From: Terrisporobacter glycolicus ATCC 14880 = DSM 1288
GTDB lineage: Bacteria; Bacillota; Clostridia; Peptostreptococcales; Peptostreptococcaceae
DNA: 64,000 nucleotides
NCBI RefSeq assembly: GCF_036812735.1
Contig: NZ_CP117523.1
Location: forward strand, 2,046,001 to 2,110,000
Direction of reading: 5' to 3'
Shown: one piece after another, positions 62,429-64,000 of the stretch
How the letters are laid out: each line of letters begins with the position of its first letter
Numbering within the stretch: position 1 is the first letter of the stretch
The notes under the pieces: generated by a model
What the model was told of the DNA's origin: nothing
The model's input: only the letters and a program-made list of their open reading frames with translations
Databases searched by the model: none
Translations under genes and position numbers: made by a program

Positions 62429-64000
62429 CTACTCAATTAGATTTTTATCAAGTGGATAGATTCTATTTGAACAATTAGACCATGTTGGTGCCTTTTTGTA
62501 CAGTTCAAGACTTTGTCTAGGCACGTAGTAGTCAAAATAACAAAATAAGCCTTCATCATATACAGGTGGTATAATAGCATTTATAAATATCTGTGAATTT
62601 TCACGAGGAGATATTCCATATCTATCAATATGTTTTAATTCTTTTCCTAAATTAATCTTTTTAATAGTTGAGCTTCTATAAATTGCCATCTCACCTATAA
62701 ATTTTACTGAGTCTAAGTGTATTTCTTCTAAAGCTCTACAATCGAAAAAACAATTCTTTCCTATTTTATTAACTTTTTCAAAATATATCTTTTTTATGGA
62801 ATCACAATACATAAAGCAACTATCCCCTAAAATTTGTATATTATCTTCGTTATCCTTATTAATTATATTACTTAAATTTTCGCATCTATAAAAAGCATAT
62901 GAATCTAGTTTTCTAAGATTTTCATGAGTATAAATTTTTCGCAAATTCTTACAGTCTAAAAATGCCGCAAAGCCTACTTTTTTTACTGAAGCAGGTATTT
63001 CATACTCTTCACTTAATCTTCCCTGTGGATAGGCTATTAGAGTTGTTATGTTCTTATTAAACAAAACTCCATCTATGGATTTCAAATAAGGATTATCATC
63101 TGATACATATATATTTTTCAAATTTTTTGATGATGATAATGCATAATTAGTTATTCCTTTTATATCATCTTTTAAATATAGGTCATCATCATTACCTAAA
63201 TATTGAACTAGCATATTATCCTTTATGGCAAGATCATTTTCTATAATATCATTTTCATAAATACTATCGCTAACTACACTCCATCCATCTGTTGATTTAT
63301 AAGTTTCTACTTTTTCTTTAGGTACATATATTCTAAGTCCTCGAAGCTGAACATCAAAAGTATATTCATCAACATTTGTTGGATTTATCATATATGAATA
63401 TAATATTCTTAAATTTTTAGCTCCAAAAAACAATCTACTAGTTGATATGTTTTCTATTGTTTCATCTATAGTAAATCGATCATCTTCTTTGGCAAGGGGA
63501 TAAGATACTAAAGTATTTTCTTCTTTATTATATAAAACTCCATCTACTTCCTTGAAATATCTATTCTTTTCATTCACTGTAATCTCTTTTAATTTTCTTG
63601 AGTAAGCAAAAATATTATTTTCTATATGTTCTACATTTTCTGGTATATTAATATGACTCAATGCACAACCCCAAAAGGCAAGGGCATCTATATTTGTGGT
63701 AGTTTTAGGTATGGTGAATTCTTTCATTTTAGTAAAGAATGCCATTGTATGAAAACCTATATTTTTTAATTTACTATTTTCACTAAATACTATTTTCTCC
63801 AATGAAGATGGCTGATAGCTGTCATATCTGTCCCACCATCTTGTATTTCCTCCAATAGCAGATCTTTCAATAGTTTGTAAACTATCTGGCATTATAAATT
63901 CTTTCACATTTGTATTACAAGATAGAGCCATATATTTTATTATTTTTAAATGTTTTGGTAAGATAATACTTAGTAGATGTGTACCTGTAGCGTTATAGGT
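62429..64000 (-). CDS. BspA-like leucine-rich-repeat protein, C-terminal part (runs off right edge)
   Basis: At least 523 codons. The frame stays open to the right edge, beyond the ATG at 63931, so the true start is outside the window. Repeats of about 22-24 residues of the LRR_5 type are visible: FIMPDSLQTIERSAI, FTIPKTTTNIDALAF, INIPENVEHIENNIF, YEIPASVKKVGFAAF, INLGKELKHIDRYGI. Several inserts of the form YLKSIDGVLFNKN...TLIAYP mark the BspA layout. Such proteins are usually surface or secreted adhesins. It ends LYKKAPTWSNCSNRIYPLDKN without a sortase motif or cell-wall domain. Confidence 0.88.
   Translation of the reverse strand, partial: TYNATGTHLLSIILPKHLKIIKYMALSCNTNVKEFIMPDSLQTIERSAIGGNTRWWDRYDSYQPSSLEKIVFSENSKLKNIGFHTMAFFTKMKEFTIPKTTTNIDALAFWGCALSHINIPENVEHIENNIFAYSRKLKEITVNEKNRYFKEVDGVLYNKEENTLVSYPLAKEDDRFTIDETIENISTSRLFFGAKNLRILYSYMINPTNVDEYTFDVQLRGLRIYVPKEKVETYKSTDGWSVVSDSIYENDIIENDLAIKDNMLVQYLGNDDDLYLKDDIKGITNYALSSSKNLKNIYVSDDNPYLKSIDGVLFNKNITTLIAYPQGRLSEEYEIPASVKKVGFAAFLDCKNLRKIYTHENLRKLDSYAFYRCENLSNIINKDNEDNIQILGDSCFMYCDSIKKIYFEKVNKIGKNCFFDCRALEEIHLDSVKFIGEMAIYRSSTIKKINLGKELKHIDRYGISPRENSQIFINAIIPPVYDEGLFCYFDYYVPRQSLELYKKAPTWSNCSNRIYPLDKNLIE

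Overview
The window is strongly AT-rich and comes from an endospore-forming, low-GC Gram-positive anaerobe of the Clostridia. It holds an alpha/beta-type small acid-soluble spore protein, a CotF-like coat protein, a D-alanylation (dlt) operon, class Ib-type NrdEF, the clostridial radical-SAM/TIGR03915 pair, and many strong hairpin-plus-T terminators. The protein sequences look most like Clostridium or Peptostreptococcaceae; the genus cannot be fixed from sequence reading alone. I see no rRNA, tRNA, CRISPR array, prophage or insertion sequence. It reads as a chromosomal segment of short operons, most of them on the minus strand.

Layout. 1-6.4 kb: the N-terminus of a SWIM-domain protein (probably a SNF2 helicase) runs off the left edge. 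It is followed by a four-helix protein, a structured leader ahead of a divergent cis-prenyltransferase, a phytoene-desaturase-like oxidoreductase, and a sulfurtransferase/siroheme sulfite (nitrite) reductase pair. 6.4-13 kb: spore protein, Zn-ribbon protein, MATE pump, HesB-like protein, a large PAS/GAF histidine kinase, and a GH25 lysozyme. 13-20 kb (mainly plus strand): CotF-like protein, GNAT acetyltransferase, a DprA-like protein, patatin, a C1q/TNF-like protein and an acyltransferase, with minus-strand insertions of a 57-aa protein and a Zn-ribbon membrane protein with a duplicated domain. 20-28.6 kb: threonine ammonia-lyase, the radical-SAM DNA repair pair, DUF1847, and nrdE-nrdF behind two NrdR boxes.

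28.7-33.1 kb is a complete dltD-dltX-dltA-dltB-dltC operon. Its dltX gene, 48 codons and overlapping the dltD 3' end, is easily missed. 33.3-40.8 kb: a nitroreductase, then a methyltransferase plus Nik/Opp-type ABC operon, preceded by a methyltransferase fragment and a leader with a terminator/antiterminator arrangement. 40.8-48 kb: a UvrC-like GIY-YIG protein lacking the RNase H half, a nitroreductase, a HutD/Ves cupin, and a specialised Hsp70 paired with a giant TPR protein whose J-like domain lacks HPD.

48-53 kb is the most unusual region. A periplasmic-binding-domain histidine kinase stands upstream of a TIM-barrel (PEP-hydrolase family)-AraC fusion regulator. Next come a UPF0261 gene with an in-frame UGA and no C-terminal half, and a PEP-hydrolase-family gene whose frame is broken exactly at a G_GGA_AAA heptamer. 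53-57 kb: an amino-acid ABC importer with a GNAT and a PatB/MalY C-S lyase, probably for sulfur amino acids. 57-64 kb: a third orphan kinase, an alpha/beta hydrolase missing its usual His, secreted and lipoprotein genes, and a BspA-like leucine-rich-repeat protein running off the right edge. The three histidine kinases share closely similar catalytic cores with three different sensor modules, and no response regulator lies beside any of them.
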